Shown here: piece by piece, positions 16,522 through 25,077 of the stretch
Numbering within the stretch: the first letter of the stretch is position 1
How the letters are laid out: the number at the start of each line of letters is the position of its first letter
NCBI RefSeq assembly: GCF_900591205.1
Contig: NZ_UUPU01000085.1
Span: 391,528 to 455,527 of the forward strand
Length of the DNA stretch: 64,000 nucleotides
DNA from: Pseudomonas viridiflava
Lineage (GTDB): Bacteria; Pseudomonadota; Gammaproteobacteria; Pseudomonadales; Pseudomonadaceae
Direction: 5' to 3'
Position numbers and translations under genes: made by a program
The notes under the pieces: model-generated
What the model saw: the letters and a program-made list of their open reading frames with translations, nothing else
Told to the model about the DNA's origin: nothing
The model's database searches: none

Positions 16522-17873
16522 ATGCGTTATCCAGACTACGCGCCCGCTACCATCGCCCCCACGACACCGTGGCTCGCTGGATCGCGCTGACCACCATGGC
16601 GGCGATGTTGACATCGCTGGGGCTCTATAGCGTTTTCAGCCTGGTGGCCGGCGTATGGGCCCGACCGCCGATTCTCGAAACCGGCTTGATGGAGCGGGTG
16701 GCGAGCATTACCCGGATTATCAACGCAGCACCTGTTCATCAGCGACACACGCTTACCCAGGCTGCCACTGACAAGGTCTTCAGCGTGCAGTGGTTGGCGC
16801 GCCGTGAAGATGCACATTTACCCGAGATCAACGACCCGGGTTTCAACGATGGCCAGCAATTGCTGCGCGATTTGCTGGAGATGCCTGCCGCCTCCATCGA
16901 AGCCTACGAGCCGGGTGATTGGGCCGCCGAACACGTCAAGCGCCCTTATACGTTGATGGTTCAATTAACGGATGGCTCCTGGATGCAGTTCTCGGTCCCC
17001 ACCCGCAGATGGGGGCTGGACCCGTTCAAGCGCAACCTGATCGTGATCGTGCTGGCACTGTTGTCGACGGTGGCAGTGGCGCTTATCGCGACCCGCCATC
17101 TGGCGACGCCGCTTGAACGCTTTGCCCAAGGGGCACGGCGCTTCGGCAAGGATTTCCGTGCGCCGCCCATTCCTGTCGTCGGCCCTCACGAAATCCGCCA
17201 GGCGATCCTGGCCTTCAATGCCATGCAGGCGCAGATCCAGCATTTTTTGAATGACCGCACGCAAATGCTTGCCGCCATCTCCCACGACTTGCGCGCACCG
17301 CTCACCCGTATGCGGCTGCGGGGTGAATTCATCGAGGATGCCGAACAGCAGGGCCGGCTGTTCCGCGATGTTGATGAGATGCAGGCCATGGTCAACAGCG
17401 CGCTTAACTTCTTTCGGGATGACGCGAGGCTGGAACCGGCCACAGCGTTCGACCTGGCGGAGTTGCTGCTGACGGTGGTCGATGACTTCAAGGATGCAGG
17501 CGCCGAGGTTACCTATGAAGGCCCGGCCAGGCTGGTGTATGTCGGCCGTCCAATCGGCCTTAAACGTGCGCTGAGCAATCTGGTGGACAACGCCATCAAA
17601 TACGGGAGCGAAGCGGGTGTTCGCTTGAAAGCCGACGGTGATCGCGTGCAGATCCAGGTGGTTGATCGCGGGCCGGGCATTGCCGGCGAGTATCAGGAGC
17701 AGGTGTTTGCGCCCTTCTTCCGTATCGAGGGCTCACGCAACAAAAATACCGGCGGCGTTGGTTTGGGCCTACCCACGGCTCGGGCAACGGTGCTTGAGCA
17801 CGGCGGCTCGCTGACATTACACAACCGCGCCGCTGACGGGCTGAAAGTGCGCGTGGTTTTGCCGATCAATTAG
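16518..17873 (+). CDS. Membrane sensor histidine kinase
   Basis: 451 residues, partner of the preceding OmpR-type regulator. Transmembrane helices lie at about residues 22-45 and 172-192 and enclose a periplasmic sensor of ~125 residues. A HAMP linker follows (RHLATPLERFAQGARRFGKD), then the phospho-acceptor helix with His256 (AAISHDLRAPLTRM), and an ATPase domain with N-box SNLVDNAIKYG, G1 box VDRGPGIAG and G2 box GVGLGLPTARAT. The signal is unknown. The layout (regulator, kinase) resembles EnvZ/OmpR-like pairs with a short sensor. Confidence 0.92.
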   Translation: MNALSRLRARYHRPHDTVARWIALTTMAAMLTSLGLYSVFSLVAGVWARPPILETGLMERVASITRIINAAPVHQRHTLTQAATDKVFSVQWLARREDAHLPEINDPGFNDGQQLLRDLLEMPAASIEAYEPGDWAAEHVKRPYTLMVQLTDGSWMQFSVPTRRWGLDPFKRNLIVIVLALLSTVAVALIATRHLATPLERFAQGARRFGKDFRAPPIPVVGPHEIRQAILAFNAMQAQIQHFLNDRTQMLAAISHDLRAPLTRMRLRGEFIEDAEQQGRLFRDVDEMQAMVNSALNFFRDDARLEPATAFDLAELLLTVVDDFKDAGAEVTYEGPARLVYVGRPIGLKRALSNLVDNAIKYGSEAGVRLKADGDRVQIQVVDRGPGIAGEYQEQVFAPFFRIEGSRNKNTGGVGLGLPTARATVLEHGGSLTLHNRAADGLKVRVVLPIN

Positions 17874-17926
17874 GTTGATCCGATGCCCTGTCGAGCAGAC
17901 AGAAAACCGCACCCTGTAGCGCTCCG

Positions 17927-18157
17927 TCAGCAGCGTGGGGTGTGCTGGTCCATGGCTTTGCCCACCAGCAACACGCTCAGCTCACTCAACTGATGAATGG
18001 CCAAGGCGACATCGCGGTGTTTGCCGGTGAGGTCGTCGGACAGGTCGAGCAGTAGGGTGCTGACCGAACATACGGTTTCGTAGCTGTTGATCAGCAGGGT
18101 TTCGGTGGACGTGTTGGGGATGACGGTGAAAAGCGTTTGTGTGGGGATGCTGTGCAT
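17927..18157 (-). CDS. Small DUF6124/DUF3077-like protein, 76 aa
   Basis: Reads TLFTVIPNTSTETLLINSYE then TVCSVSTLLLDLSDDLTGKH and ALAIHQLSELSVLLVGKAMD. This matches a group of short Pseudomonas-specific proteins with the pattern F-V-ETLL-ASE--S-L--DLA-L--RH-ALAI-Q-----L-V. The protein is about the length of the shorter members and lacks the N-terminal extension of the ~120-residue forms. It is cytosolic, with no known function. These genes are scattered in multiple copies in fluorescens-group genomes. Confidence 0.65.
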   Translation of the reverse strand: MHSIPTQTLFTVIPNTSTETLLINSYETVCSVSTLLLDLSDDLTGKHRDVALAIHQLSELSVLLVGKAMDQHTPRC

Positions 18158-18396
18158 TCCTGAAGTACCTGATTTGGGCAGATTGAGTGGGAAACTTCAG
18201 GCTACTAAACCCGATCACCGAGAAATTCAACGACCGGTAAACCTTAGAGCTCACCACCCCTGCGCACAAGCCAGCGGATTCCGACGTAAGCGTAGGCAAC
18301 CGGGCAAGGCGCTTACGGCAATGTCAGTCGCGTCCTACAGCCTTCCTACATTTCGAGCGAGCCCCCACAGTTTGATTGGGTTTGGGCTTTGAAAGG
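18158..18396. other. Gene-free gap with an inverted repeat
   Basis: I see no gene between the small DUF protein and gntR. An inverted repeat CGTAAGCG (18285-18292) / CGCTTACG (18310-18317) sits in the middle. No T-tract follows, so it is not an obvious terminator. Confidence 0.35.
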
Positions 18397-19425
18397 TCAG
18401 GTGCTCTCGCGCACCTGCAACTCAAACCCCATATCCACCACCGGCTTGGCGATCTTGTTGCCTGCCATGATCGTCAACAAATGCTCCGCCGCACGCCGCC
18501 CGATCGCTTCACGCGGTGTGCTGATGCTGCTCAAGCGCGGCACCATGAACGACGATGCCGGCAGGTCATTAAAGCCCAGCACCGCCACGCGCTGCGGCAC
18601 TTTGATGTCGTGGCGCATGGCCTCCAGCAGCGCGCCCTGAGCCAGGTCGTCGTTGCCGAAGAAAATCGCATCCACCTCCGGATGGGCCGCCAGCAGCTGC
18701 AAAAACAGCTCGCCGCCCAAGCCCACGGAGGAGGGGCGCGGGGTCAGCAGTTCCAGCGCCGGATCGTACAGGCCAGCGTGTTGCAGGGCGCGGCGGAAGC
18801 CTTCACCGCGCAGCAAGGTGCGTTGGTCCAGCTGCGCGCCGATATACGCCAGCCGCTTGCGCCCCCGCGAAAGCAAATGCGCCGCCGCCGTTTCACCCGC
18901 GGCCAGCTGCGAGAACCCCACGCAGTTCACCCCTGCGTTGGGGTCCAGGTCCATCATGTACACGCTCGGCACATTACTCGCCTCGACCATCCGTCGGGCG
19001 CTTTCGGTGCGATCAAAGCCGGTCAGCAGCAAGCCCCGTGGCTGGTAAGCCATGTAGTTGCGCAGCAGGTTTTCTTCTTCGCCGCGCGAATAGTGCGAGT
19101 TGCCGATCAGCACTTCAAAGCCCTTGGGCCGCAGCACCTGGTGAATGGCTTCGAGGGTTTCGATAAACAGCAGGTTGGACAGCGACGGCACGATAACCAC
19201 CACCGAGTGGCTCTGCGCCGAGGCCAGGGCGCGTGCGGCGGGGTTGACTACGTAGTTGAGTTCGGCGGCGGCGCGTTGCACTTTTTCCGCAAGTTCTTTG
19301 GCCACCGTGCTTACGCCACGCAGGGCGCGGGAGGCGGTAATTGGGCTGACGCCGGCCAGGCGGGCTACTTCGTTGAGGGTAGGGCGACCGGTGGTGCGGG
19401 TATTTTTATCGTTCTTGGAGGTCAT
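18397..19425 (-). CDS. gntR: Gluconate-utilisation repressor GntR (LacI family)
   Basis: A 342-residue LacI-type regulator. The N-terminal HTH TLNEVARLAGVSPITASRAL is followed by the hinge helix NPAARALASAQSHS and a periplasmic-binding-protein-like effector domain (VVVIVPSLSNLLFIETLE, FFGNDDLAQGALLEA). The ATG at 19425 was chosen over an upstream TTG. Size and position match GntR of Pseudomonas, which represses gntK and the gluconate permease and is released by gluconate or 6-phosphogluconate. It is divergent from gntK, and a GntR-like palindrome lies in its own upstream region, which suggests autoregulation. Confidence 0.93.
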   Translation of the reverse strand: MTSKNDKNTRTTGRPTLNEVARLAGVSPITASRALRGVSTVAKELAEKVQRAAAELNYVVNPAARALASAQSHSVVVIVPSLSNLLFIETLEAIHQVLRPKGFEVLIGNSHYSRGEEENLLRNYMAYQPRGLLLTGFDRTESARRMVEASNVPSVYMMDLDPNAGVNCVGFSQLAAGETAAAHLLSRGRKRLAYIGAQLDQRTLLRGEGFRRALQHAGLYDPALELLTPRPSSVGLGGELFLQLLAAHPEVDAIFFGNDDLAQGALLEAMRHDIKVPQRVAVLGFNDLPASSFMVPRLSSISTPREAIGRRAAEHLLTIMAGNKIAKPVVDMGFELQVREST

Positions 19426-19457
19426 CAGGCGGCTTGCCAAACAAAAATCGAGGCACT

Positions 19458-19472
19458 AAGGTAGCGCTGTCT
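19458..19472. promoter_or_regulatory. Putative GntR operator 1 (gntR side)
   Basis: AAGGTAGCGCTGTCT, one mismatch from the perfect palindrome AGATAGCGCTATCT. It lies 33 bases upstream of the gntR ATG. The same core occurs at 19621 and 20199 and was not noticed elsewhere in the window. Confidence 0.75.
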
Positions 19473-19620
19473 CCATGAGGCTGCAAATTCTTGAGTGTTG
19501 GGTTGCCTGATCCGCTCTGCTCTTGTGTAAGCCGCTTGGTGAGGATGCACGCGTCACTCCATAAAAAAAGACAAGACGGCGCGGGAAAAGCCTGTTTTTG
19601 CACTAGCCTTACAGCGTGCA

Positions 19621-19635
19621 AAGGTAGCGCTATCT
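19621..19635. promoter_or_regulatory. Putative GntR operator 2 (gntK)
   Basis: AAGGTAGCGCTATCT, centred about 25 bases upstream of the gntK ATG at 19653, where a bound repressor would block RNA polymerase. Confidence 0.8.
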
Positions 19636-19652
19636 GCGTCCTGAGGTGTTTT

Positions 19653-20186
19653 ATGAGTCAACCTGTTACCGCCCTGGTCATCATGGGTGTTTCCGGCTGT
19701 GGCAAGTCCAGCGTCAGCGAAGCCCTGTGCCGCCTTAACGGCGCCACCGCCATTGAAGGCGACAGCTTTCACCCCGCCGCGAACATCGAAAAGATGAGCG
19801 CCGGCCACCCCCTCAATGACGACGACCGCGCCGGCTGGCTCGACATCCTGTGCGATGAGCTGCGCCGCTCGCTCAAGGCCGGTGAACACCCGGTGCTCAC
19901 GTGTTCGGCCCTTAAAAAGAAATACCGCGACCACCTGCGCGAAGCTGCGCCGGGCCTGGGCTTTGTATTCCTGGAGTTGACCCGCGCCGTGGCCGCCGAC
20001 CGCGTGTCCCATCGCCCTGGGCATTTCATGCCGGCCAGCCTGATCGACAGCCAGTTCGCCACGCTTGAGTCGCCCGTGGGCGAGCCGTTGACCCTGGCGC
20101 TCAACGCCAGTGAAGACAGCGTCGAGGAGTTGGCCGAGCAAACCAATGCCTGGTGGCTGCAACACGGCTTTGAACCTAATCCTTAA
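19653..20186 (+). CDS. gntK: Gluconokinase
   Basis: A 177-residue P-loop kinase that phosphorylates D-gluconate to 6-phosphogluconate for the Entner-Doudoroff pathway. Seen: Walker A GVSGCGKS (residues 12-19), the gluconate-site segment EGDSFHPAANIEKMSAGHPL, DDDRAGWLDIL, and the ADRVSHRPGHFMPASLIDSQ lid region, all standard for GntK. The ATG at 19653 follows TGAGGTG. It is flanked by gntR and the permease, with operators on both sides, and probably forms a regulon rather than one strict operon, since 84 bases and a second operator precede the permease. Confidence 0.96.
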   Translation: MSQPVTALVIMGVSGCGKSSVSEALCRLNGATAIEGDSFHPAANIEKMSAGHPLNDDDRAGWLDILCDELRRSLKAGEHPVLTCSALKKKYRDHLREAAPGLGFVFLELTRAVAADRVSHRPGHFMPASLIDSQFATLESPVGEPLTLALNASEDSVEELAEQTNAWWLQHGFEPNP

Positions 20187-20198
20187 TTTTTTGCCGGA

Positions 20199-20213
20199 AA
20201 AGATAGCGCTATC
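20199..20213. promoter_or_regulatory. Putative GntR operator 3 (permease)
   Basis: AAGATAGCGCTATCC lies 58 bases before the permease ATG and just after the gntK stop, implying an independent GntR-controlled promoter for the permease. Confidence 0.78.
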
Positions 20214-20270
20214 CCCGGCAGGAAGTTCAACACCCGCTTTAATAACAACAACAAACAGGAGAGACCCCCC

Positions 20271-21623
20271 ATGTTTGGCATGTCCCACGAGTCCTACCTG
20301 CTGCTAGATGCAGTGGTCACTATCATCGGGTTGATCGTTCTGATCACCAAGTTCAAGGTGCACCCGTTCATTGCACTGATCATCGCGGCCGGGTTCCTCG
20401 GCCTGACCTCGGGCATGCCCGTGGACAAGATCATCAAGGCGTTCCAGGACGGCTTCGGCGGGGTGCTCGGCTTTGTCGGCATCATCCTCGCGCTGGGCAC
20501 GATGCTCGGCAAAATGATGGCTGAATCCGGCGGTGCCGATCAGATCGCCCAGACCCTGATCCGCGCCTTCGGCAAGGACAAGGTGCAGTGGGCCATGATG
20601 TTCGCCGCGTTCCTGGTGGGCATCCCGCTGTTCTTCGAGATCGGCTTTGTGCTGCTGATCCCGCTGGTGTTTATCGTGGCGCGCCGTACCGGCGTGTCGC
20701 TGATCAAGATCGGTATCCCGCTGCTCGCCGGCCTGTCGGCGGTGCACGGCCTGGTGCCACCGCACCCGGGCCCGTTGCTGGCCATCGGCGTGTTTGGCGC
20801 GGACATCGGCAAGACCATTCTGTATGGCCTGATCGTCGCGCTGCCCACTGCCATCATCGCCGGGCCGATCTTCGGTACGTTTATCGCCAAGTACATCCCG
20901 GGCAACCCGTCCCAGGAACTGGTCGATCAACTGGCCCGCGAGCCGGAGAACAAAGACCTGCCGAGCTTCAGCGTCACCTTGATCACCGTGCTGCTGCCGG
21001 TGTTCCTGATGCTGCTGAAAACCTTCGCCGACATCGCGTTTGCCGAAGGCAATGTGGTGCGCAACTGGATGGACATGATCGGTCACCCGATCACCGCACT
21101 GCTGCTGGCGCTGCTGTTGTCGCTGTACACCTTTGGTACTCGCCAGGGCATCCACTCCAAGCAGATCCTCAAGTTGCTCGACGCCAGCCTCGCGCCGACT
21201 GCCGCGATCATCCTGATCATTGGCGCCGGTGGCGGTTTCAAGCAGATGCTGGTGACCAGTGGCGTGGGTGATGTGATCGGCCATATGGCCGTGAATGCGC
21301 AGATCAACCCGATTCTGCTGGCCTGGCTGGTGGCGGCGGTGATTCGTGTGGCAACCGGTTCAGCCACGGTGGCGACCATTACCGGCGCGGGCATTGTGGT
21401 GCCGGTGGTGGGGATGATCCCGGGGGTTAACCGTGAGCTGCTGGTGCTGGCGACGGGCGCGGGTTCGTTGATCCTGTCTCACGTCAACGATGCGGGGTTC
21501 TGGCTGGTCAAGCAGTACTTCAATATGACCGTGGCCGAGACCTTCAAGACCTGGACGGCGATGGAGACCATCCTGTCCGTGGTGGCGTTGATCTTTATCA
21601 TGTTGCTGTCGTTGGTGGTGTAA
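20271..21623 (+). CDS. gntT: Gluconate:H+ symporter (GntP family)
   Basis: A 450-residue, ~12-helix gluconate permease. Family signatures are visible: FLVGIPLFFEIGFVLLIPLV, GLSAVHGLVPPHPGPL (the conserved PPHPGP motif) and the C-terminal IRVATGSATVATITGAGIV followed by LSHVNDAGFWLVKQYF. It brings gluconate across the inner membrane for GntK. GGAGAGA precedes the ATG. It lies downstream of its own operator and ends at a compact REP hairpin shared with the convergent aminotransferase gene. Confidence 0.94.
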   Translation: MFGMSHESYLLLDAVVTIIGLIVLITKFKVHPFIALIIAAGFLGLTSGMPVDKIIKAFQDGFGGVLGFVGIILALGTMLGKMMAESGGADQIAQTLIRAFGKDKVQWAMMFAAFLVGIPLFFEIGFVLLIPLVFIVARRTGVSLIKIGIPLLAGLSAVHGLVPPHPGPLLAIGVFGADIGKTILYGLIVALPTAIIAGPIFGTFIAKYIPGNPSQELVDQLAREPENKDLPSFSVTLITVLLPVFLMLLKTFADIAFAEGNVVRNWMDMIGHPITALLLALLLSLYTFGTRQGIHSKQILKLLDASLAPTAAIILIIGAGGGFKQMLVTSGVGDVIGHMAVNAQINPILLAWLVAAVIRVATGSATVATITGAGIVVPVVGMIPGVNRELLVLATGAGSLILSHVNDAGFWLVKQYFNMTVAETFKTWTAMETILSVVALIFIMLLSLVV

Positions 21624-21656
21624 GCCACACCACCAAACAAATGTTGGAATGCAATC

Positions 21657-21690
21657 AAATGTGGGAGGGGGCTTGCCCCCTCCCACATTT
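21657..21690. terminator. Compact REP hairpin acting as likely bidirectional terminator
   Basis: AAATGTGGGAGGGGGC, two T bases, then the exact reverse complement ending ACATTT: a perfect 16-bp stem. The sequence is the head of the GGGAGGGGGC REPIN family with the ~50-base inner spacer missing. It sits between the convergent gntT and aminotransferase genes and has A/T tracts on each side. Confidence 0.85.
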
Positions 21691-21708
21691 TTGATCGCAT
21701 TCAGGTAG

Positions 21709-22920
21709 TCAGGCTTTCTGCACTAACCCATCCGCCCGGAACATCCCGCGAATCCCGCGTACCGCCTGGCGAATCCGGTCCTGGTTCTCGATCAGCGCGA
21801 AACGCACATGGTCGTCACCGTACTCGCCAAACCCGATCCCCGGCGACACACACACCTTGGCTTCCAGCAGCAGTTTCTTGGCAAATTCCAGCGAGCCCAT
21901 GGCCGCGTACTGCTCGGGAATCTTCGCCCAGACGTACATCGACGCCTTTGGATTCTCGACCATCCAGCCCAGCTCATGCAGGCCCTTGACCAGCACATTG
22001 CGGCGCTGGCGGTACTGCTCGGCGATGTCTTTCACGCACTGCTGATCGCCTTCCAGCGCGGCGATCGCCGCCACTTGCAGCGGGGTGAAGGTGCCGTAGT
22101 CGTGGTAACTCTTGATCCGCGCCAGGGCGTTGACCAGTTCCGGGTTACCGACCATGAAGCCAATGCGCCAGCCAGCCATGTTGTAGCTTTTGGACAGGGT
22201 GAAAAACTCTACCGCAATATCCTTGGCGCCGGGTACTTGCATGATCGACGGGGCTTTCCAGCCATCGTAGACGATGTCGGCGTACGCCAGGTCGTGCACC
22301 ACCAGTACGTCGTACTGCTTGGCCAGCGCGATCACCCGTTCGAAGAAGTCCAGCTCCACGCACTGTGCGGTCGGGTTGGACGGAAAGCCGAGGATCATCA
22401 TCTTCGGCTTGGGGATCGAACCGCGAATCGCCCGTTCCAGCTCGGCGAAAAAGTCCACGCCGGGCACCAGCGGCACCGAGCGCACCTGGGCGCCGGCAAT
22501 CACGGCACCGTAGATGTGAATCGGGTAGCTGGGGTTCGGCACCAGTACGGTGTCGCCCTGGTCCAGGGTGGCCAGCATCAAGTGCGCCAGCCCCTCCTTG
22601 GAACCGATGGTCACGATGGCTTCCGACTCGGGGTCAATGTCCACCTCATAGCGGTCCTTGTACCAGCGCGAAATCGCCCGGCGCAGGCGCGGAATGCCTT
22701 TTGAAGTGGAGTAGCCGTGGGTGTCTTCACGCTGAGCGACGGTGACCATTTTCTCCACGATGTGTGGAGGCGTGGCGCCGTCAGGGTTACCCATGCTCAA
22801 GTCGATGATGTCTTCGCCGCGCCGACGCGCAGCCATCTTCAGCTCGGCAGTGATATTGAACACGTAAGGGGGGAGTCGATCTATGCGCGCAAAGCGGCGC
22901 GGCGAACCTTGGTCTGCCAT
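21709..22920 (-). CDS. alaC: Class I/II aminotransferase, AlaC-like
   Basis: A 403-residue PLP-dependent fold-type I aminotransferase. Seen: IIDLSMGNPDGATPPHIV near residue 40, GSKEGLAHLMLATLDQGDTV, FPSNPTAQCVELDFFE, DLAYADIVYDGW (PLP contacts) and the Schiff-base lysine in TLSKSYNMAGWRIGF. The pattern resembles E. coli AlaC, which makes alanine from pyruvate and glutamate. The start at 22920 (MADQGSPRRFARIDRLPPYV) follows GAGG; a longer frame extends upstream but the family starts here. It is divergent from the GyrI-like gene. Confidence 0.9.
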   Translation of the reverse strand: MADQGSPRRFARIDRLPPYVFNITAELKMAARRRGEDIIDLSMGNPDGATPPHIVEKMVTVAQREDTHGYSTSKGIPRLRRAISRWYKDRYEVDIDPESEAIVTIGSKEGLAHLMLATLDQGDTVLVPNPSYPIHIYGAVIAGAQVRSVPLVPGVDFFAELERAIRGSIPKPKMMILGFPSNPTAQCVELDFFERVIALAKQYDVLVVHDLAYADIVYDGWKAPSIMQVPGAKDIAVEFFTLSKSYNMAGWRIGFMVGNPELVNALARIKSYHDYGTFTPLQVAAIAALEGDQQCVKDIAEQYRQRRNVLVKGLHELGWMVENPKASMYVWAKIPEQYAAMGSLEFAKKLLLEAKVCVSPGIGFGEYGDDHVRFALIENQDRIRQAVRGIRGMFRADGLVQKA

Positions 22921-23115
22921 TGTTGCCTCGAGGTACGTAAGCGCCCGGAACCGTCCGAGCGACGTCGGCCACTGCGGTGGCCTGCGGGGCTGACAATACG
23001 GGCGATGATGGCAAGTTGTCCAGATGCCGGTGAAAAAATTCTGCATGGAGTGCGGCGCGCAAATGCCCCTATACTCGATACGGGTTTGTTCCCTGATAAG
23101 AAGGAGACTGTTCGT

Positions 23116-23598
23116 ATGGATCAGCAGACAAAACAACCGTTAGAGCCACGCATGGAAGAAGGCAAAGCCTTGGTGATCGCCGGCGTACAGGGGCGTTATT
23201 CCAAGGCCACCGTCGGTGATATTCCACGGCTGTGGGAGTTATTTGATACCTGCATCAAGGACATCAAGCAGCGCGTCGGCGGCGTGACCTACGGGGTGTG
23301 CCATAACCCCAGCCATGGCGAATTCGACTACATGGCAGGGGTTGAAGTGCCGAGCAAAGGCGATGTGCCCGGTAATTTCGAGTCCATCGAAATCCCCGTG
23401 CACCACTACGCGGTCTTCGCGCACTACGGCCCGGTGCAGGCGCTGGAAGAGACCTATGAGCGGATCATGTTCGAGTGGTTGCCGCACTCGGGCTACAAGG
23501 TCGCCGGGGCGGATTTCGAGCGCTACAGCGCGGATTTTAATGCGCGTAAGGGCACAGGCAGTGTCGAGATCTGGTTGCCGGTGGAGCCGAAAGCCTGA
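23116..23598 (+). CDS. GyrI-like small-molecule-binding domain protein
   Basis: 160 residues forming one AraC-effector-binding/GyrI-like (SHS2) domain: GKALVIAGVQGRYSKATVGD near the N-terminus, TYGVCHNPSHGEFDYMAGVE in the middle and AVFAHYGPVQALEETYERI near residue 105. There is no DNA-binding domain. Such stand-alone proteins bind or hydrolyse hydrophobic small molecules, or inhibit gyrase in E. coli GyrI; the ligand here is unknown. AAGGAG precedes the ATG at 23116. A hairpin terminator follows. Confidence 0.85.
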   Translation: MDQQTKQPLEPRMEEGKALVIAGVQGRYSKATVGDIPRLWELFDTCIKDIKQRVGGVTYGVCHNPSHGEFDYMAGVEVPSKGDVPGNFESIEIPVHHYAVFAHYGPVQALEETYERIMFEWLPHSGYKVAGADFERYSADFNARKGTGSVEIWLPVEPKA

Positions 23599-23607
23599 CA
23601 GCCGAAA

Positions 23608-23629
23608 TCGGGGGCGGTTTAGCCCCCGA
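23608..23629. terminator. Hairpin between convergent gyrI-like and hipA genes
   Basis: TCGGGGGC / GCCCCCGA stem of 8 bp with a 6-base loop, 10 bases after the gyrI-like stop. The hipA stop codon lies in the loop and start of the second arm. The T-tract is weak (CTATTTTGG), so efficiency is uncertain. Confidence 0.65.
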
Positions 23630-24827
23630 AGCTATTTTGGTAGCTCTGTGCGGATTGGCGTATGGCTTTTGCGACGTCTGGGGCTAACCGGCAATAGTCG
23701 TCTTCGCGCTTTAGCACGACCTCAAGGGTTTGAAGCAGCGCTTGAATGCGCGTTTCAGGGGTTTGTACTTCGCAGGTTTGAGCAAACTCAAGGATGCCCT
23801 GGCGTGATGCAAACATTGACTTGTTGCCGCTCAGGTCCAGCGCAAGGGTGTCCTCAGGGATATAGGCTGTGGTGTTCACAATGTCGTAAGCCGGCGACAA
23901 GCGCGTATCGGACTTCAACGGATCACTGTAGAGCACGCCAAAGTTCTTCAGGTGAGCATCGCCGTTACCCAGAATGCAGCTGAGTGCCACACTGTCGAAC
24001 AGTTGGTCGAGCGAACTACGTTGATGTTCGGGTGAGCAGAACACGCGCACCGCCTTGGCAATGGCGGCGTAGCTTTTGCTGTATTTCTGCTCGGCAGACA
24101 GGCCCATCAGTGTGGTCATGTCTTCAAAACCTAGCGGGTTGAGCTGCTCGTCCCGGTCGAAGCGCCGCATGATGAACAGCTTATGGTTCTGCGACAGGTA
24201 AAACGGCGGCACGGCGATGCCAGCATCCCGGGCGATGGACATGCACAAGTATTCATTAATGGCCAGCCCAGGAAACTCGTCGCGCCCGCTCTTGATAATC
24301 AGGTCGTTAGTTTTCGACGTGAATTTTTGCTCGGGCGTTTGAGGTTTCTCCGGCACCAGCACTTTGGGCTGCACGCCAGAAATGCCGGCCCGTAGGATGT
24401 AGCGATCCACCAGGTCGGCGAACAGGTCTTCTGCTCCGTCCCAGGCGAGAATCTCGTCCAGGTTCTCCCCGGTCGCGGGCGGGCCATTACGTTGGATTAA
24501 TTCGTTTATCTGCTTCGAAGATACGAAAACCCGGCCAATCGGGGCACTGCTGCCCGACAGTGCAAGCAGTAGCATCGGATCGACTTTCACCGTTTTAGAG
24601 AGACGATTGCGCAGTTGTTCAAGCACGTAGCCTTCCGGCAAATTCATCTGGAAGATGGGGTGCAGTTCCCTGCGGCGGTATTCCTCTGTACGAACCGGCA
24701 TTGAAAGACTGATGGCGCTTTGGGCCAGTGCGTTATCGTCGTAGCGAAACAGGTAATCATTGGCGCTCATCAAAACGCTGCCGCTCTCACCTTGGGGAGT
24801 ATGAACGCGCAAACTGGGGTTAATCAT
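23619..24827 (-). CDS. hipA: HipA-family serine/threonine kinase toxin
   Basis: A 402-residue HipA-type kinase, the toxin of a type II toxin-antitoxin pair. Seen: the Ser150-containing SGVQPK loop, equivalent to the autophosphorylation/P-loop region of E. coli HipA; NDLIIKSG with the ATP-binding lysine; the catalytic GNGDAHLKNFG with Asp290 and Asn295; and the metal-binding Asp315 in AYDIVNT. All catalytic residues are intact. E. coli HipA phosphorylates glutamyl-tRNA synthetase and causes persistence; the target here is not known. It overlaps hipB by 8 bases and is read after it. Confidence 0.92.
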   Translation of the reverse strand: MINPSLRVHTPQGESGSVLMSANDYLFRYDDNALAQSAISLSMPVRTEEYRRRELHPIFQMNLPEGYVLEQLRNRLSKTVKVDPMLLLALSGSSAPIGRVFVSSKQINELIQRNGPPATGENLDEILAWDGAEDLFADLVDRYILRAGISGVQPKVLVPEKPQTPEQKFTSKTNDLIIKSGRDEFPGLAINEYLCMSIARDAGIAVPPFYLSQNHKLFIMRRFDRDEQLNPLGFEDMTTLMGLSAEQKYSKSYAAIAKAVRVFCSPEHQRSSLDQLFDSVALSCILGNGDAHLKNFGVLYSDPLKSDTRLSPAYDIVNTTAYIPEDTLALDLSGNKSMFASRQGILEFAQTCEVQTPETRIQALLQTLEVVLKREDDYCRLAPDVAKAIRQSAQSYQNSFGG

Positions 24828-25074
24828 TGAACAAGTCCTCCAGTTCTTCCAGTGTCGGCATGGTTACCGGCGCTAATTTGATCTCACTGCCCAACGCCGC
24901 AATTACGCGCGCATAAGCATTCATGGAAACTGACGGGCTTCCTTTTTCGATTTCGATCAATTTTTGCCGAGTAACCCCCGCGAGCTTCGCCATCTGCGCT
25001 TGTGTGTAGCCACGATTGAGGCGCATGGCGCGCACTTGGTCGCCGAGTCTCTGGATGATGATTGAAGTGTCCAT
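24820..25074 (-). CDS. hipB: HipB-family antitoxin (XRE repressor)
   Basis: An 84-residue XRE-type HTH protein (RAMRLNRGYTQAQMAKLAGV, then TRQKLIEIEKGSPSVSMNAY) close in size to E. coli HipB (88). It should bind HipA and repress its own operon. The first gene of the pair, its coding end overlaps the hipA start, the usual antitoxin-first order with translational coupling. A strong promoter and an ACGTAT/ATACGT repeat lie immediately upstream. The base composition of hipBA is more AT-rich than its neighbours, consistent with acquisition by transfer. Confidence 0.92.
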   Translation of the reverse strand: MDTSIIIQRLGDQVRAMRLNRGYTQAQMAKLAGVTRQKLIEIEKGSPSVSMNAYARVIAALGSEIKLAPVTMPTLEELEDLFND

Positions 25075-25077
25075 GTC

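Noticed and set aside
18285..18317. Terminator or operator at CGTAAGCG/CGCTTACG
   Set aside because: No T-tract, an unstable 17-base loop, and no obvious regulated gene; kept only as a note in the gap entry.
20304..21284. Minus-strand frame opposite the gluconate permease
   Set aside because: Asp/Gln/Arg-rich antisense of a well-supported membrane protein.
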